Origin: Ipomoea triloba
Lineage: Eukaryota > Streptophyta > Magnoliopsida > Solanales > Convolvulaceae
Assembly (NCBI RefSeq): GCF_003576645.1
Contig: NC_044922.1
Location: 6,690,116 to 6,754,115, forward strand
Direction of reading: 5' to 3'
DNA length: 64,000 nt
Position numbers and translations under genes: made by a program. Below, piece by piece: positions 22,001 through 33,870 of this stretch (within the stretch, counting starts at the first letter, position 1; each line of letters starts with the position of its first letter). The notes under the pieces were generated by a model, which worked only from the letters and a program-made list of their open reading frames with translations, was not told the origin of the DNA and made no database searches.

Positions 22001-23356
22001 CAGAGAGTCAGAGACTATATACTTCGACCATGGGAGACTGAATTGAACAGAAATATCTCAGTCAAACTGAAAATAGTTCATCAACTTTCATTTTGCTTGG
22101 GAACAAGATTCGCATGTAGAACGTAAGAGGAAATAAGCACAGCAGAATCATTATGTTTTAAGGAAAATATAAAAGGAGAGAGAACATAGATCTTGCCTTG
22201 ATACCATCACTTCTGCGAATTTGAAGCTCCAGTGGATTGAGTTCATATTCTGGAACTTCCCGGGGATTAGCAACAGTCATTGGCGTCTTTCTGATTTTCT
22301 AGCAATATGGCATAGACTTGTAAGGACCAAGTAAATAAAAAGCCTGAATGTGAAGTATGAACTTGGTCTCACTTACTGGAACTTTGGCCCCACGGGCCTT
22401 CAAGATATTATAGACATCAGTATTTCCATAATACTTGGCATCAGCAGCTGCCTGTCATAATTTACAAGCAACATAAAAATTCACAGATTTACTGCAAGAA
22501 ACAATCATTACAGATTGCAAACCAAGTAAAACCTGATGCACAGGCTAAAAGCTAAAAAGCCATTTGTTTTATTGGTGCTTGCTATTGCACTAAAAAGTGA
22601 TGCTGAAGGATCCAATCTCAAGAGTTTCTGATCCTACTGCTATCCTATTCATCCACTATATTCTTCTATTGTTCTAATCATAATTTGCCACGAATAAAGT
22701 GAGGGGCTCTGTGGCAGCAAAGTTATTTGTTCATATGTAAACTCCACAAATTAATGCCTAAACCTCAGCCACTCTTTAGGAAAAAATCAGGCCAGAACTT
22801 TCAGCACTTTGTATATATATCTCACATATTCATAACAGCACAAGCAAAATAATCAAAAAAAGTAAGAGTTGGTAAGAATTAGACGCAGGCAAATATCTAT
22901 ATAGGCAAGCTTTACCGTGCTCCCCCATCGATCACGAGCATCAATATTGGCCTTCCGGCTGAGCAGAAGCTTAACGACCTCCACGTGGCCCTCGCACGCC
23001 CCGATATGCAGAGCGGTCCGGCCATCCAAATCAATGCTATTGACGTCGATTCCCTCATCCAGCAATTCCTTGACTCCCTCCACGTCCCCCTGGCAGGCCA
23101 TGAAGAGCAGCTGCATGGTTGAGTCGAGGTTCTCCGGCACCGCGAGCAAGTCGATGTCATCGGCGTGACTCCGGCGAATCGGATCGAGCGACGATTGCCT
23201 GCCGAAGCTGAAACGCAAATTATTCCGGCGCGGATCCAGCGAGTTCTGGCGCCTGAAGCTGAACCTCCCGCTCTTCTGCACCGACCCCGTCGAGAACTGC
23301 CGCGATATCCCCCGCTTCAACTGCGTCGCCACGTCCATTTTGTTCGCGCAGTTCAT
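19024..23356 (-). CDS. Ankyrin-repeat ILK-type (Raf-like) protein kinase, 11 exons, 476 aa
   Basis: Plant integrin-linked-kinase-like protein of the Raf-like MAPKKK group, a family linked to osmotic, ion and immune signalling. Exons: 23356-22916, 22451-22377, 22298-22197, 21545-21460, 21260-21140, 20780-20701, 20556-20494, 20383-20265, 20131-20046, 19680-19559, 19159-19024. Frames join throughout to 477 codons. Residues 1-70 are basic, with repeated RFSF(G/R)RQ-SSLDP motifs; about 80-170 are ankyrin repeats (DGRTALHIGACEGHVEVVKL); about 207-470 are the kinase domain. VSVKIL carries the ATP-site Lys (222) and SYYVAPE is at 363-369. The catalytic HRD is HCS (317-319) and DFG is GFG (337-339); the glycine loop is weak. 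GFG is usual for plant ILKs as I recall, but Ser for the catalytic Asp argues for a pseudokinase or very weak kinase. Intron 3 has a GC donor. The start at 23356 is the first in-frame ATG; ATG 23338 is an alternative. Confidence 0.92.
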
Positions 23357-23515
23357 TTCCCCCCTCAATCACATCAATAATGCCAAAACACCTCCCACCA
23401 TACGCAAAACCCCTCAAAAATCAATCCACTCTCCCTCCTCCTACAAAAAACAAACAAACAACCAAAAAAACACTACGCAAAACAAAGCTATCGGAATTGA
23501 AAGCTCGATCGAGAG

Positions 23516-23541
23516 CTATGGAGAGAGAGAGAGAGAGAGAG
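23516..23541 (-). promoter_or_regulatory. (GA/CT)n leader tract of the kinase gene
   Basis: A CT-repeat on the coding strand about 170 nt upstream of the start codon, typical of plant 5' leaders or core promoters. Confidence 0.4.
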
Positions 23542-23545
23542 CTCT

Positions 23546-24582
23546 CGAAGGCGAGCAACGAGAGGGAAAGAGATGAATTTGGGGAGAGGATGAAGATTGA
23601 AGAAGATGTATTGTATTCCACAGAGTCGCCCGTAAAAAGCGTTACAGCTAGATAAAGTGTACTAGTCATTCTTGTTCATTCTTTTTTTTTTTTATACTCC
23701 GTATAAATTATTACTCCGTATTTCTTTATTAATTTTAAATTGCTGGTGGTTATTTCTGGTGGTATTAACACGCGGCAACGCCAATGTGCGCTGCTCTTTG
23801 TCTGTCTTTGGTGCGGTTCGGCGGTCGTTTTACGTGGGAACGACAGATACAGACGCTTTCATATTTCATTTTACTATTTTTATTTCTTTAGTAGTTTATC
23901 ATTGATTTAATACTAATTAGGCTTTCACGTGTGTTATTATTTTGATGTGCCAATTATACCCAATTTAGTTGTAACTTGACATAATTTATAAGATATTAGT
24001 AACAATTTTTAAAAAAATAAAAAATTAATAAAAAAAAATTCAGGACGAAGATTAGCAATCTTTGTCTAACGGACAAGGGGTGACCATCATTTGATCTTAT
24101 ATGAGACAACGAGACACTATTTTTAACTTTTTCTAAAAAAATATTTTTAAAAACATAGCTAATATTTTAGAAACATGGAATCTAGAAGGTTTTCTCGTAC
24201 TACATTGCCGGCCAGAGCACCGCCGGTGTTCCCCTACTTGGCGAAGCCAACTTCCCGTGGCTCAAGTTTAGGGTTGGATGGGTTTAAAGTCAACAAAGAA
24301 GGTGATAAATTACCAAGTCAGTAATTTTATTTTTATTTAAGTTCTATGTCAACATTATGGAAGGTAGGGTAACCGAAGAGAAACCTATAAAAAAAATACT
24401 AAGTGAATAAATTTTAAAAAGTACATGTGTCTGATTAGATCTTATTTTAATTCAAGGTGTTAATTGAACAATTGTGCATATTAGGCGGGTCTATTTAAAT
24501 CTTATGCCAAGTTTGAATTATTAACAAAAATATCACCCCATTTTTTCTCTAATTATTTCAAATATGTTAAATCTTTCTAGAT
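23546..24582. other. Intergenic, kinase promoter side
   Basis: Contains the divergent space between the kinase leader and the MULE. AT-rich, with two ACTCCGTA motifs near 23700. No gene seen. Confidence 0.5.
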
Positions 24583-24591
24583 TAACAAATA

Positions 24592-24798
24592 GGAAAAATC
24601 GCACTTTTGGTCCCTCAATTAGTAGCGCATTTGCAATATAATGTTGTCCCTATCTTCTAATTTAGACAGTTTCGATCTCTTAGTTATTGTTACTGTAGTC
24701 AATTTAGTCCCTCTGTAACTTAATCATCCTAAACTTCGTTTAGACCATGGGTATAATTGGAATTTCACATAGCATTAATTATATCAACCCAATTTCTT
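24592..24798 (+). repeat. Left TIR of the Pack-MULE
   Basis: About 207 bp, inverse of 25687-25889 with a few substitutions and short indels. It ends at CAACCCAATTTCTT. Confidence 0.9.
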
Positions 24799-25166
24799 TC
24801 CCTTCCTCCGCCTAGTCCGCCATTTCCTCCACCGTTGTCTTCAACCCTAACTTGTTGGAAGAAAAGCCGCTCCAAGCTATTTCTTAGGCGATAATGTCTT
24901 CAAGCACTATCGGGTTATGGGCAGTAGAGAGTTAAATGCATAGAGAGTTATGGGCAAACGCAAACTGATGAGAAGTCAAGTCAAGAACACATTGTGAAGA
25001 AGAAGAAGTTAGAAGTGGGAGTACATTTTCCCCCACCATCACCAACAACTTCGGTACAGGCGTACAGCCGTTTCAAACCGTCGTGGGCGACGGGAGAGAC
25101 GACGAAAATATTGCGTTTTTGTTGTTTGTTAGTTTCTCTTGTACTTGAATTTTGTTTAACCAGGAC

Positions 25167-25706
25167 ATGGGGTGCAAGGCGTCGAAGCTAGACAACGAGG
25201 ATACTATCCGGTGGTGCAAGGAGCGACGCCGCCTGATGAAGGAGGCGGTGTATGCTCGCCACCATTTAGTCGCCGCTCATTCTGACTACTACTGCTCACT
25301 TAAACTAACTAGCTCTGCTCTGATTTCCTTCGCCGCCGGCAAGCTTCTCTCTATCGCGGAGGAGATGCCCAACGTGTTTATCCGCACTCCTTCCTCCACA
25401 CCCACCTTCAAAACCCCTCCGCTTCCGACGCCGGTGGTTCGCATCCCATCTCCATCTCCGTCGATTCACCAACCACCGCAAATACACTACTTTGTCACCT
25501 CTCAGCAGCAGCAACCCCAAGCACATGGGAAAAAGCCAGTGAAACTGCCTCATATCCTCTCGGAATCGAGCTTCCCCACTACACCAAGGAACCACAATTT
25601 CTTCGAAAACGAAAACTATACATATGACGCGAAAGCTTCAACCTATTCCAGCACTCCCTCACAAGCCTCCTCCGTCCGGAACTATGAAGAAATTGGGTTG
25701 ATATAA
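25167..25706 (+). CDS. Chimeric ORF: captured N-terminus of a DUF630/DUF632 (NRG2/REL2-type) protein
   Basis: 179 aa with no internal stop. It starts MGCKASKLDNED, the hallmark DUF630 N-terminus with a Gly2 myristoylation and Cys3 palmitoylation context, followed by KERRRLMKEAVYARHHL and AAHSDYY. A Pro/Ser/Thr-rich linker follows (about residues 68-170). Full-length family members, described as membrane-associated nitrate-response or leaf-shape regulators, go on for several hundred residues into DUF632. Here the frame leaves the family at ...SSV and ends RNYEEIGLI inside the right TIR. The ATG at 25167 is chosen because it gives the conserved MGC start. Any product would keep the membrane-anchoring part and lack the rest. 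Whether it is expressed is unknown. Confidence 0.65.
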   Translation: MGCKASKLDNEDTIRWCKERRRLMKEAVYARHHLVAAHSDYYCSLKLTSSALISFAAGKLLSIAEEMPNVFIRTPSSTPTFKTPPLPTPVVRIPSPSPSIHQPPQIHYFVTSQQQQPQAHGKKPVKLPHILSESSFPTTPRNHNFFENENYTYDAKASTYSSTPSQASSVRNYEEIGLI

Positions 25707-25889
25707 TCAATACTAGGTGAAATTTCAATTATACCCAGGTTTTAAACGGTGTTTAGGGTGATTAAGCCACACAAGGACTAAATTGACTACAGTAACAATA
25801 ACTGAGGAATCAAAATTGTCCAAATTAGAAGATAGAGACAACATTGCAAAATGCGCTACTAATTGAGGGATCAAAAGTGCGATTTTTCC
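25687..25889 (-). repeat. Right TIR of the Pack-MULE
   Basis: Provides the last codons and the TAA stop (25704-25706) of the captured reading frame. Confidence 0.9.
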
Positions 25890-25943
25890 TAACAAATATT
25901 GATTCTTAGTTCTTTTTCTGGAAAAAATGGTTCTCAATTAACT

Positions 25944-26085
25944 TTTTTTTTTTTGTTGTGTACTAGTGGCTCTGTTACAATGTAGTAACTTTTTTGCCTC
26001 CACTGAGGCTCAAACCCACTCCCATCATCCATGTGAGAGTGTTAATCGGGACACCGGGTGCCACTAGACCACAAGGTCATTGATA
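25944..26085 (-). mobile_element. SINE (tRNA-derived), with target duplication
   Basis: On the minus strand it starts CTTGTGGTCTAGTGGCA (A-box-like), has a GGTTTGAGCCTC B-box-like motif, then TACTACATTGTAACAG, and ends in a poly(A) run (T-run at 25943). It is flanked by GTTCTCAATTAACT (25930-25943) and GTTCTCATTTAACT (26086-26099), a 14 bp duplication with one mismatch. Slightly internally deleted relative to the copy at 44,063. Confidence 0.75.
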
Positions 26086-26435
26086 GTTCTCATTTAACTT
26101 AAAATTAAAAATATATATGAAATTAATTTGAAAGGACATCAAGGGAATAGCGGCCATCTTCATTTATTCGAGTACTGACTAGATAGCAATTTCACGTGCT
26201 TGACTCATTCCAGTCGACCAATAATTTCAAAAGATAAAATTTTTATTATTATTCCCTACTAATATTGCTATTTAATGTTCAACTGTAGACTCTTTTTTTT
26301 TTTTTTAAATGTATCTTTATTTTTATTGACTAGCAAATAAATTAGTCAATTTCACCCTTAGTTAAGAATAAATTTTTATTTTTATTTTTTGTTCGAAACA
26401 ACGAAACTCATTTATAAATAATCTACTTTATACAC

Positions 26436-26572
26436 CAATGGTCTTATAGTCTAGTGGCACAAAGTGAATCTCCCAAATGAAATGTTATGAGTTTGAGTTT
26501 CAATGAGGACGGTATGAACTTTTAATGCTTAAATAGGTTGAAAAAGTATTTATAAACAAATATTACATTGCA
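26436..26572 (+). mobile_element. SINE, same family, diverged
   Basis: GGTCTTATAGTCTAGTGGCA, GAGTTTGAGTTTCAATGAGG and AGGTTGAAAAAGTATTTATA align in order with the other copies. Confidence 0.65.
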
Positions 26573-28588
26573 AAATAATAATAATAATAACCTACTCCGT
26601 ACATGAAAAAAATTCTAACAAGACACTTTTTCAGTAACAAAGTATCTAGCATTTGGTAAGTAAGTGACACAACACAATTTGAACAATTCAAAGGTTGTAT
26701 TAGTAGATTCATCCAGGACTAATTAAGATTCATTCCTGTAAAATTCTTTACGCTATCTTTACCACGCAGTTCTCTCTTACTTAAGTCGACACAATAATGT
26801 CCTATTATAACATTTGTAATTCAACAATATTTTCTTTACGTCATTGAAAATTTTAGCATATATTCAAATAATGATATGACGATATATATCATTATTCTTA
26901 TCCCAATGGCTAGACCTAAATTTATTAATTGCTCTGTTTGGTTGTATTTCGTTTTCCTTACATTTTAAAAACTAAAAGTTGACATTTTAGTAATGATAAG
27001 TTTGGTCTGAAGTTGGATGGATTAAAGTTTGATACAAGTTTTATTAAAGTTGTAAAAAAAAATAAATTATTATTAAAGTATACAATTGTCAAAAATAAAC
27101 TAGGGAATGAAAAATATGCATATAAGGGGTACACAAAGTTTTTGAATATTTTATGAGAAAATCTTACAATTCGCTTGTTACAAATTAAAAGATATAATGT
27201 GTGTTATTATAACATAAAATTTGATTGATAATAAAAATGTATTAAAAAATTGCAATAAATATTAATGAGGCATGTTACTAGGTTCAAGGGGGATTATTAT
27301 GAATTGGAGAATAATGAGCATATCAAATAAATTTCTGGTAAAACTTATACTCCGTAATAAAATGTTTAATTAATCTAACAAATTAAAGTCTTTTTTGTTT
27401 TTTTTTTTTTGGGTTAGTTTATAATAGTGTAATTAGTCTTTTTTCACATTGGAGTTAGTTTATAATAGTGTAATTAGTATTTTTCACACTGAGTCAATAC
27501 CGCCTCTACTGAGAGGCGAACCCATAACCTCTCAAATGGGCCGGCATACATTTAGTGACAACTTAGGTTACAACACTATCATTATAGCTTATTTGTAACA
27601 AATACTTAGTTGTCACAATTACCATACTATTGTGCCCAAAAAAATAGTTATCACAATTATCATAAACAATAGTGTTAGAACTATTTTTTTTTAGTCACAA
27701 AAAGGGTATTATTTGTGACTAAATTACAAAGTGTTACAAAAAATTTGTCACTAAATATCTTAATTCTTGTAGTGTAGAGTTTGAATTATAAAAGCCCGCG
27801 CGGACTTAACTCACTGGTTCAGTAGGCAATATTCAAGACATGAGATTAAGGCTCGAAGCTCAGTAGTGATAGTGTGAGGAATGAGAATTATGCCTAAAGT
27901 GAACAGATCTTTTGTGTACATTAGCTTTTGGTCCTGTCTACTGAGTTATTGTGTTTTTGTGATTTATATCTTTTCAAATGCGAGGTGCCTTTGGGTTGGA
28001 ATTTAAACCTTTTAGGACAAGAGTGAATTATTAATTCACATTATTTTCCCATAGGTTAGTTGGGGAAGAATTACACCGACGAATATGAGTGGTGAGCTGG
28101 CTGTATCTGCGTATCAATATATATAGATATGGATAAAACTAAGAATCAAGTTGCGAACATGTCGGCATTGAAAATGCCCATGCTACCACCAATGCATAAT
28201 TATTTCATATTAGTTTGCATTGAATGCCGCATGGTTTAAGCCGTTTGACTTGTAGCCTGCAGAACTATGCATTTACTGATTTACATCACAAAAAATAATA
28301 ATAATAATAATTGTTTCATAAAGAATGAATTAGAAGAATAATAATAAATTATGAATTACATTTTATTATATTTAATTTATAGAGAGAATAAATTTAAGAT
28401 TACAGTTCAAATTAGATTTTGATCTTTTGTGTCAATGGTCTTGTAGTCTAGTGGCACGGATTGTCTCGTTATAAATCTCGGTGACTCAAAAAAGATCATT
28501 CTTAATAATAGAACTAAATGATGAACACATTTTTTTAAAAAAAAAATGCTCTTTCATTTTTTTGAAAAAATAACATTTTTGTCTATAA
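26573..28588. other. Intergenic, transposon remnants
   Basis: No gene seen. 27,480-27,560 matches the middle of the SINE family on the minus strand (CTGAGAGGCGAACCCATAACC). Near 27,760-27,774 CTTGTAGTG resembles the terminus of a CACTA (En/Spm) element, preceded by repeated GTGACTAAAT/TTGTCACTAAAT. 28,430-28,490 is a 5' SINE fragment on the + strand. Confidence 0.5.
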
Positions 28589-28591
28589 ATG

Positions 28592-28594
<3 letters not shown>

Positions 28595-28652
<58 letters not shown>
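28595..28652. repeat. (AT)n microsatellite
   Basis: Uninterrupted dinucleotide run of about 58 bp. Confidence 0.95.
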
Positions 28653-28654
<2 letters not shown>

Positions 28655-30068
28655 TAAACTTAGTTCCTTAATAATTTATCAAAATTAAATTTACAAAATT
28701 ATGATTTCGAAAGTTTTCATAAAAAACTAGTGGAATCTGTAGCTGAGAAATTAAAAAAGTCATTTTAAAAATATTTATTGATGAAACTTATATTTTAAAT
28801 TATTAAGTGACTAAATTTATATTTAAATATATAATTCAAGGAGTAAAATTTTCAATTTTTAAAATCTCTTTTGGAGAGTAGAATTAAGTGTTCAACTTTT
28901 CACGTGCTAGCTAATTAAATGCCTAAATAAGCTAGCCACCAAAATTTTATAGGCTATACACGTTTGACCTGCAGTATGCATGCAGTCTAATTTAGTTTTA
29001 TTATAAAGATATTTAATAGATGTAAATAATAATCAATATCATCTATTAAAATTTAAAATATTTTTTTATTTAATATGAGCTTGAATTTAATTTGAAGGGG
29101 ACGTAAATCTACTCCAATCAATTATAAAAATGAAGTATAAAAAGAAATTAAAAAATTCAAAAGGAACACTCTGTAAATCCGCATGAAATTAAATTCAGCT
29201 ACAATAAATGTATATTTATATGTATACTTGTTACTAGCTACCACACGCGCATTGCACGAATAATCCAATGTCCAATGTATATCATTCGGTATTCTGGCGT
29301 ATATCAATGTAAAATTATCAAATTTTTCATAAAAGTAAATATTTTAATAATGCATAACTATGACTTGTGGCATATTTTTCATAAAATTATTTGGTGCAAT
29401 AACAGTTATAGAGGGAAACACCCTCAGTGGATAGTACCCCAAGCATAATTTTACAACACAAAATCCTATTAATTGGTGTGATCCAGGTTTCCTCTTGTTG
29501 CCACTTCTGTCAGAAATAAATTTTTAATTTAATTTAGTCTCCTTGTGTGCTTCACTGCAATTTTACTGTCTTGCCGCAGGTTTCCTATTATTAATTTTCA
29601 ATAATAATAATAATAATAATAATAAAATTTAAAGCTTGACCACAAGTTTTTTTATTTTAAAATATTTAATTTTCAATAAATTATTATTATTATTGTTGTT
29701 GTAGTTGTTGTTATGTGAATCAGGCATCCAAGTCATCAAAAATATTGATGTGGCATTCCAGTCACCTTTAACTTAGCTTGGAGAATAACATGTCAAATAG
29801 GGTTAATTGTACTTATTCTAAGTTCAGGTGTCTAATTGGAGTTTTTTTTCTAGTTCGAGAGCTTAATTGTACTTTCTTGATTAGTTCAAGGGTTTATTTG
29901 ACATTTATCCCTATATTTATTTATTTATTTTGATTTCAATTCCTATTTACTACCAAACAAAGATACTTATCTAACTTTTTGAGTTCTACTGACTCGGTTA
30001 CCATGTAGATACTTATCTAACTTAAATACATTACAATTGCCAAATACTCCATATTTGATTTCAATATT
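28653..30068. other. AT-rich intergenic DNA
   Basis: Nothing coding. (AAT)n near 29,602 and a TTGTTG stretch near 29,690. Confidence 0.5.
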
Positions 30069-30415
30069 CACTACTAGAAATCTCTCGGTTTCCTACTAAC
30101 GAATATTGGACGGTAAAAGGATATTTTTGGTCGGTAAAAGGATTTTTTGACCAACATACTAACCAAACTAGAGATCTGGAAAAATGACGTTCGTTGGTCG
30201 AAAATAGTGTCCAACAACTAAATGTTGGTCAGAAACGCTAGAAGATAAACTCAAATTATTTTATATTGTAATTTCTGTCCAAATTCGGTTGTTGGTCAGA
30301 AATTTCGACAACCATTAGTTGGACGAAAAACTCCCCTTGTGCATGATGTGATTTTCTTTTCAACTATTGGACGGAATTTTTGACCAACTATTAGATGAAA
30401 ATTGTGGTCAACTAT
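30069..30415. mobile_element. CACTA-type terminal fragment
   Basis: Starts CACTACTAGAAAT, the terminal motif of CACTA elements, followed by many short direct and inverted GTTGGTCA / TGACCAAC sub-repeats typical of their subterminal regions. The other end is not identified. Confidence 0.5.
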
Positions 30416-32264
30416 TGACAAAAAAATTCAAAATCATATAAAGTGCGTTAATTATTTTGATCTTGCCATAATTTTATTTCAACCAAATGACCCCTTTTGC
30501 TATTCTTGTCTTTCACTATTACTTCAAAACCTAACTATATATTTCACTATGACGTTGCCAACTCGTTTTCAAAATAAGTTTGAATTCATTCACAAACCTA
30601 ATACCTTTCCAGAAAAACTATTCATTAGTCACACTTTTACAATAAATTGGATCACCTAATTTCTTTTATTATATATGTGTTGTTGGCTAAGATTTGAATA
30701 ATAAATTCGAAGATCTTAGACTGTGGAGCAGTCTATTATATGGACATAATTGAATTATAAACTCAGATTTCTTTGTATTATTATTATTAAAACAAAAAAG
30801 TTGTTGGCTGAAGATATGATATAGACCAACTTATATAAGTGGTTAGTTGGCTGTGTCTTGGTGTCAATTAATTATCGGTATATCTAAGAACCAACTTGCC
30901 ATCATGTCGGCTATCAAAATGACTGTTCTATCCCTGCTGATAATATTTTCATGAAAATTTTCATTTGAATCATGTTTCTTATTAAATAGTATAATAAAGT
31001 TATCAATCAAAACGAGTTAATCCAGTAGGTTAAATACGGTTAGCCCATTTTAGATAGCTTGAACATCAATAATTTTTGCCTAGTGTGTTTTGACAAGGTA
31101 GTTATGCTATGGACCCTAGTTCAAAACACGCATTTGAAATAATGGTGTCGTTAGTAGCACCTTTTCCTCAACTAATGATTTTTTTTATTTTTTGTGTGAA
31201 TATATAGTTCAAAAATTATGAATATAAATTCAAAATTGTGTTATACTGTTGAATATATAGTTATGTAATTGTGAATATAGAGTTCTGTTATTGTAAATAT
31301 TAAGTTCTGTAATTTTGTATATTGAGATCTAAAATTGTAAATATTCAGTTCTAAAATTGTGAATATAGAGTTAAAAAATTATGAATATAGGTCTTTGGCA
31401 AATAACCTAATAACCTAATTTAAAATTTATTTTTAAATATTAGATTTGAAAAATCAATCTGGCCAACACTTTGCCTCTGAATTGGGTCGGTCCAATGTAA
31501 ATGAAGATTAGTTTGAGTATGTTACGGGCTTAAAGGTATCTCCTACAATTAAGACTTGCTCACGACACCACCTCGTGACCTGAGAAAAAAAAATCTAAAT
31601 TTTGAAAATGTTGTTCCTTTTGATTGATAAATAGATTTAACTATTTAAGGGAGTATATTTAATATATATGTTGTCCATCCCTAATAACACCACCCTCTGC
31701 TACAAGACCAAATTATCTGCATTCACAACCACCAACATTCAATATAATACAGATGACAGATTATTTATTTATTTATTTTACATCTCAATATAGTAAAGAT
31801 GATAATTTTTTTTAATAGATGGATGGTGTATATAACCTATAAATATTTTATTATTTCAAAAGTTAATTTAAAGGGTATTTCAGAGAGATGAAGGTATAAA
31901 TATTGTTAAATATATTGAATGTGATCATTTCTTTTAGACATCCTAATATACTAAAAAATAAAAATTTTAGTGGTACTGTGGACTGTGGTAGGAGTATAAC
32001 ATTAAGCCTATTTAGTAAATGGAATATTCACAAAAATTTGTCAAATTTAAACAACTGACTTGGTCAACTCACTAAAATATATATTTAGTAAATATCAAAT
32101 TGACGTAGCAGACAGGCTGCAAAACACTGAAACAGTAACAAGAGATTCTATTTATTTTGTCCAAAAAACAATTTTACCAACTAATTGGTAGAAATTACCA
32201 CTAGTGCTATTAATTTATATTTATATTATATATATATAATAATTCACAAAAAAAAAACTACTTT

Positions 32265-32326
<62 letters not shown>

Positions 32327-32756
32327 CTCGAAAAGTATGACTAAATTAGTGAAACATGATTCGAGAAAGTCATAAATTCGATTCTTGTCAACATTCTCGA
32401 ATAATGACAATGGGTCTTCTTCGATTAAAAGATACATTTACAATTTACCTTAACTTTTGTTTATAAAATAATTCACTTGATCAATAAACTCAAAATAAGT
32501 TTATAAATTTTACTATGAAATACATATTTGATCTAATTGTGGACTTGCATTTAGGGGCGTGTAGCCGTGTAGGCCATATGGGATAGGAACGATGAGGAAT
32601 CCTTTAAGTGTGGAGTTAAAACGAAATAATAAAAACTACAACAAAACTAAAATTGTATTAAAGTTAGAACCGCAAACGTTTCATCACGTGAATAATGAAT
32701 TTAAAAATATTATATGTATAGTAAATTTTGTACCTTGCTCCTTTATTTATTTTTAT
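30416..32756. other. Intergenic with a foldback MITE remnant
   Basis: 31,093-31,405 belongs to the TTATGCTATGGACC foldback family also seen at 37,704. Starts GTTATGCTATGGACCC, with alternating GTTCTAAAATTGTGAATATA motifs. (AAT)n fills 32,264-32,326. No gene found. Confidence 0.5.
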
Positions 32757-33324
32757 GAGTTAATATATTCAATTTTTTTCCCTCAACTATTAAGATTTTA
32801 TCACTTTAGTTATCGACTACTAAAGTTGTTCAATTAGTCCTTTACTATGCAAGTTTTACCTAAAATGGTCCTCGACTATTAGAATTTCATCGCTTTGGTC
32901 ATCGACTACCAAAGTTGCTGAATTTAGTTCATAATTATGCAATTTTTATTTAAAATATCTCGACTATTAGAATTTCACCACTTTGATCATCGACTCTACA
33001 AAAAGGTCCTCAAATCCACAATAAACTTACATTTTAAGTTAACATTTGCATAGTTGGGACTAAATTGATCAATTTTGGTAGTCAATGACCAAATTAAAGT
33101 GGTGAAATCTTAATAGTTGATGGATCATTTTAAGTAAAAATTGCATAGTTAGGGATTAAATTGAGCAACTTTAATAGTCAATGACTAAAATGGTGAAATC
33201 TAATAGTCGATGGACCATTTTAGGTAAACATTACATAGTTAGAGACTAAATTGAACAACTTTGATAGTCGAGGACCAAAGTTGTGAAATCCTAATAGTTG
33301 AGGGACCAAATTGGATATTAACTC
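32757..33324. mobile_element. Foldback (MULE-like) element
   Basis: Ends GAGTTAATAT and ATATTAACTC are inverse. Each arm consists of roughly 110 bp sub-repeats containing GGTCCTCGACTATTAG or its inverse, so nearly the whole 568 bp can fold into one hairpin. No clean 9 bp duplication is visible. Confidence 0.6.
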
Positions 33325-33433
33325 TATTTTATTTATTAATGAAATATACTTAATTCATTTTTGTCTAATTAGTGAAGAGTCTGGCTTAAAAGTTGAAATA
33401 ATAAATGTTTTCAAAAAAAAAAAGAGTTAAAAT

Positions 33434-33870
33434 AATTGGGCCACACTTGTGTGAGACCATCTCACGGATCCTTATTCGTGAGGCGAGTCGGGTCAGTTCG
33501 AATCAACATGCAAATGTCGTACTTATATGTGTAAATGTCATACTTATATGCTCAAATATAATACTAATCAAGAATACAATTTTTATTACTTATAAGAGAA
33601 AAAGTAATACATTTTTCATAATAAGTAATGTTGACAAGTGTCCCTTACTTATAAGGGCAAATATAATACTTTTGAGGAAAAATGTAATACTTTTAATCGA
33701 AATGTAAAAGTATTGTATTTTCCCAAGTATTACATTTACCCTTATAAGTAACAATTTTTTTTTCCTGATTAGTATTACATTTGTGCATATAAGTATGACA
33801 TTTGTGCATATAAGTATTACGTTTACATATGACCCGACCCGACACGTCTCACACAAATTTTTGCCCAATT
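33434..33870 (+). mobile_element. MITE with TGTGTGAGAC inverted ends, copy 1
   Basis: AATTGGGC...TTGTGTGAGAC at the left and its inverse at the right. The interior alternates TTATATG, AATGTAATAC and CTTATAAG motifs as inverted pairs, and GGGTCGGGT/ACCCGACCC lies near the ends. The same family appears inverted at 43,211. Confidence 0.65.

Larger units (their letters stand above)
24592..25889 (+). mobile_element. Pack-MULE carrying a captured gene fragment
   Basis: 1298 bp element with long terminal inverted repeats (24592-24798 and 25687-25889) that match almost base for base, beginning GGAAAAATCGCACTTTTG. It is flanked on both sides by the same 9 bp, TAACAAATA (24583-24591 and 25890-25898). 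A 9 bp target duplication with long TIRs is the signature of Mutator-like elements. The interior contains no transposase; it holds a GC-richer segment with exon 1 of a DUF630-type gene and sequence upstream of it. It is therefore a non-autonomous gene-capturing MULE. Confidence 0.9.

Noticed and set aside
22912..23669. Several overlapping ORFs on both strands around the first kinase exon
   Set aside because: They are antisense or out-of-frame shadows of the GC-rich first exon and of the leader.
24994..25191. 65-codon ORF (MKKKKLEVGVHFPPP...) upstream of the DUF630 start
   Set aside because: Out of frame with the recognisable protein and overlapping its start; most likely leader sequence.
25305..25595. 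Antisense ORF inside the captured DUF630 fragment
   Set aside because: No similarity to a known family; explained by codon composition of the sense frame.
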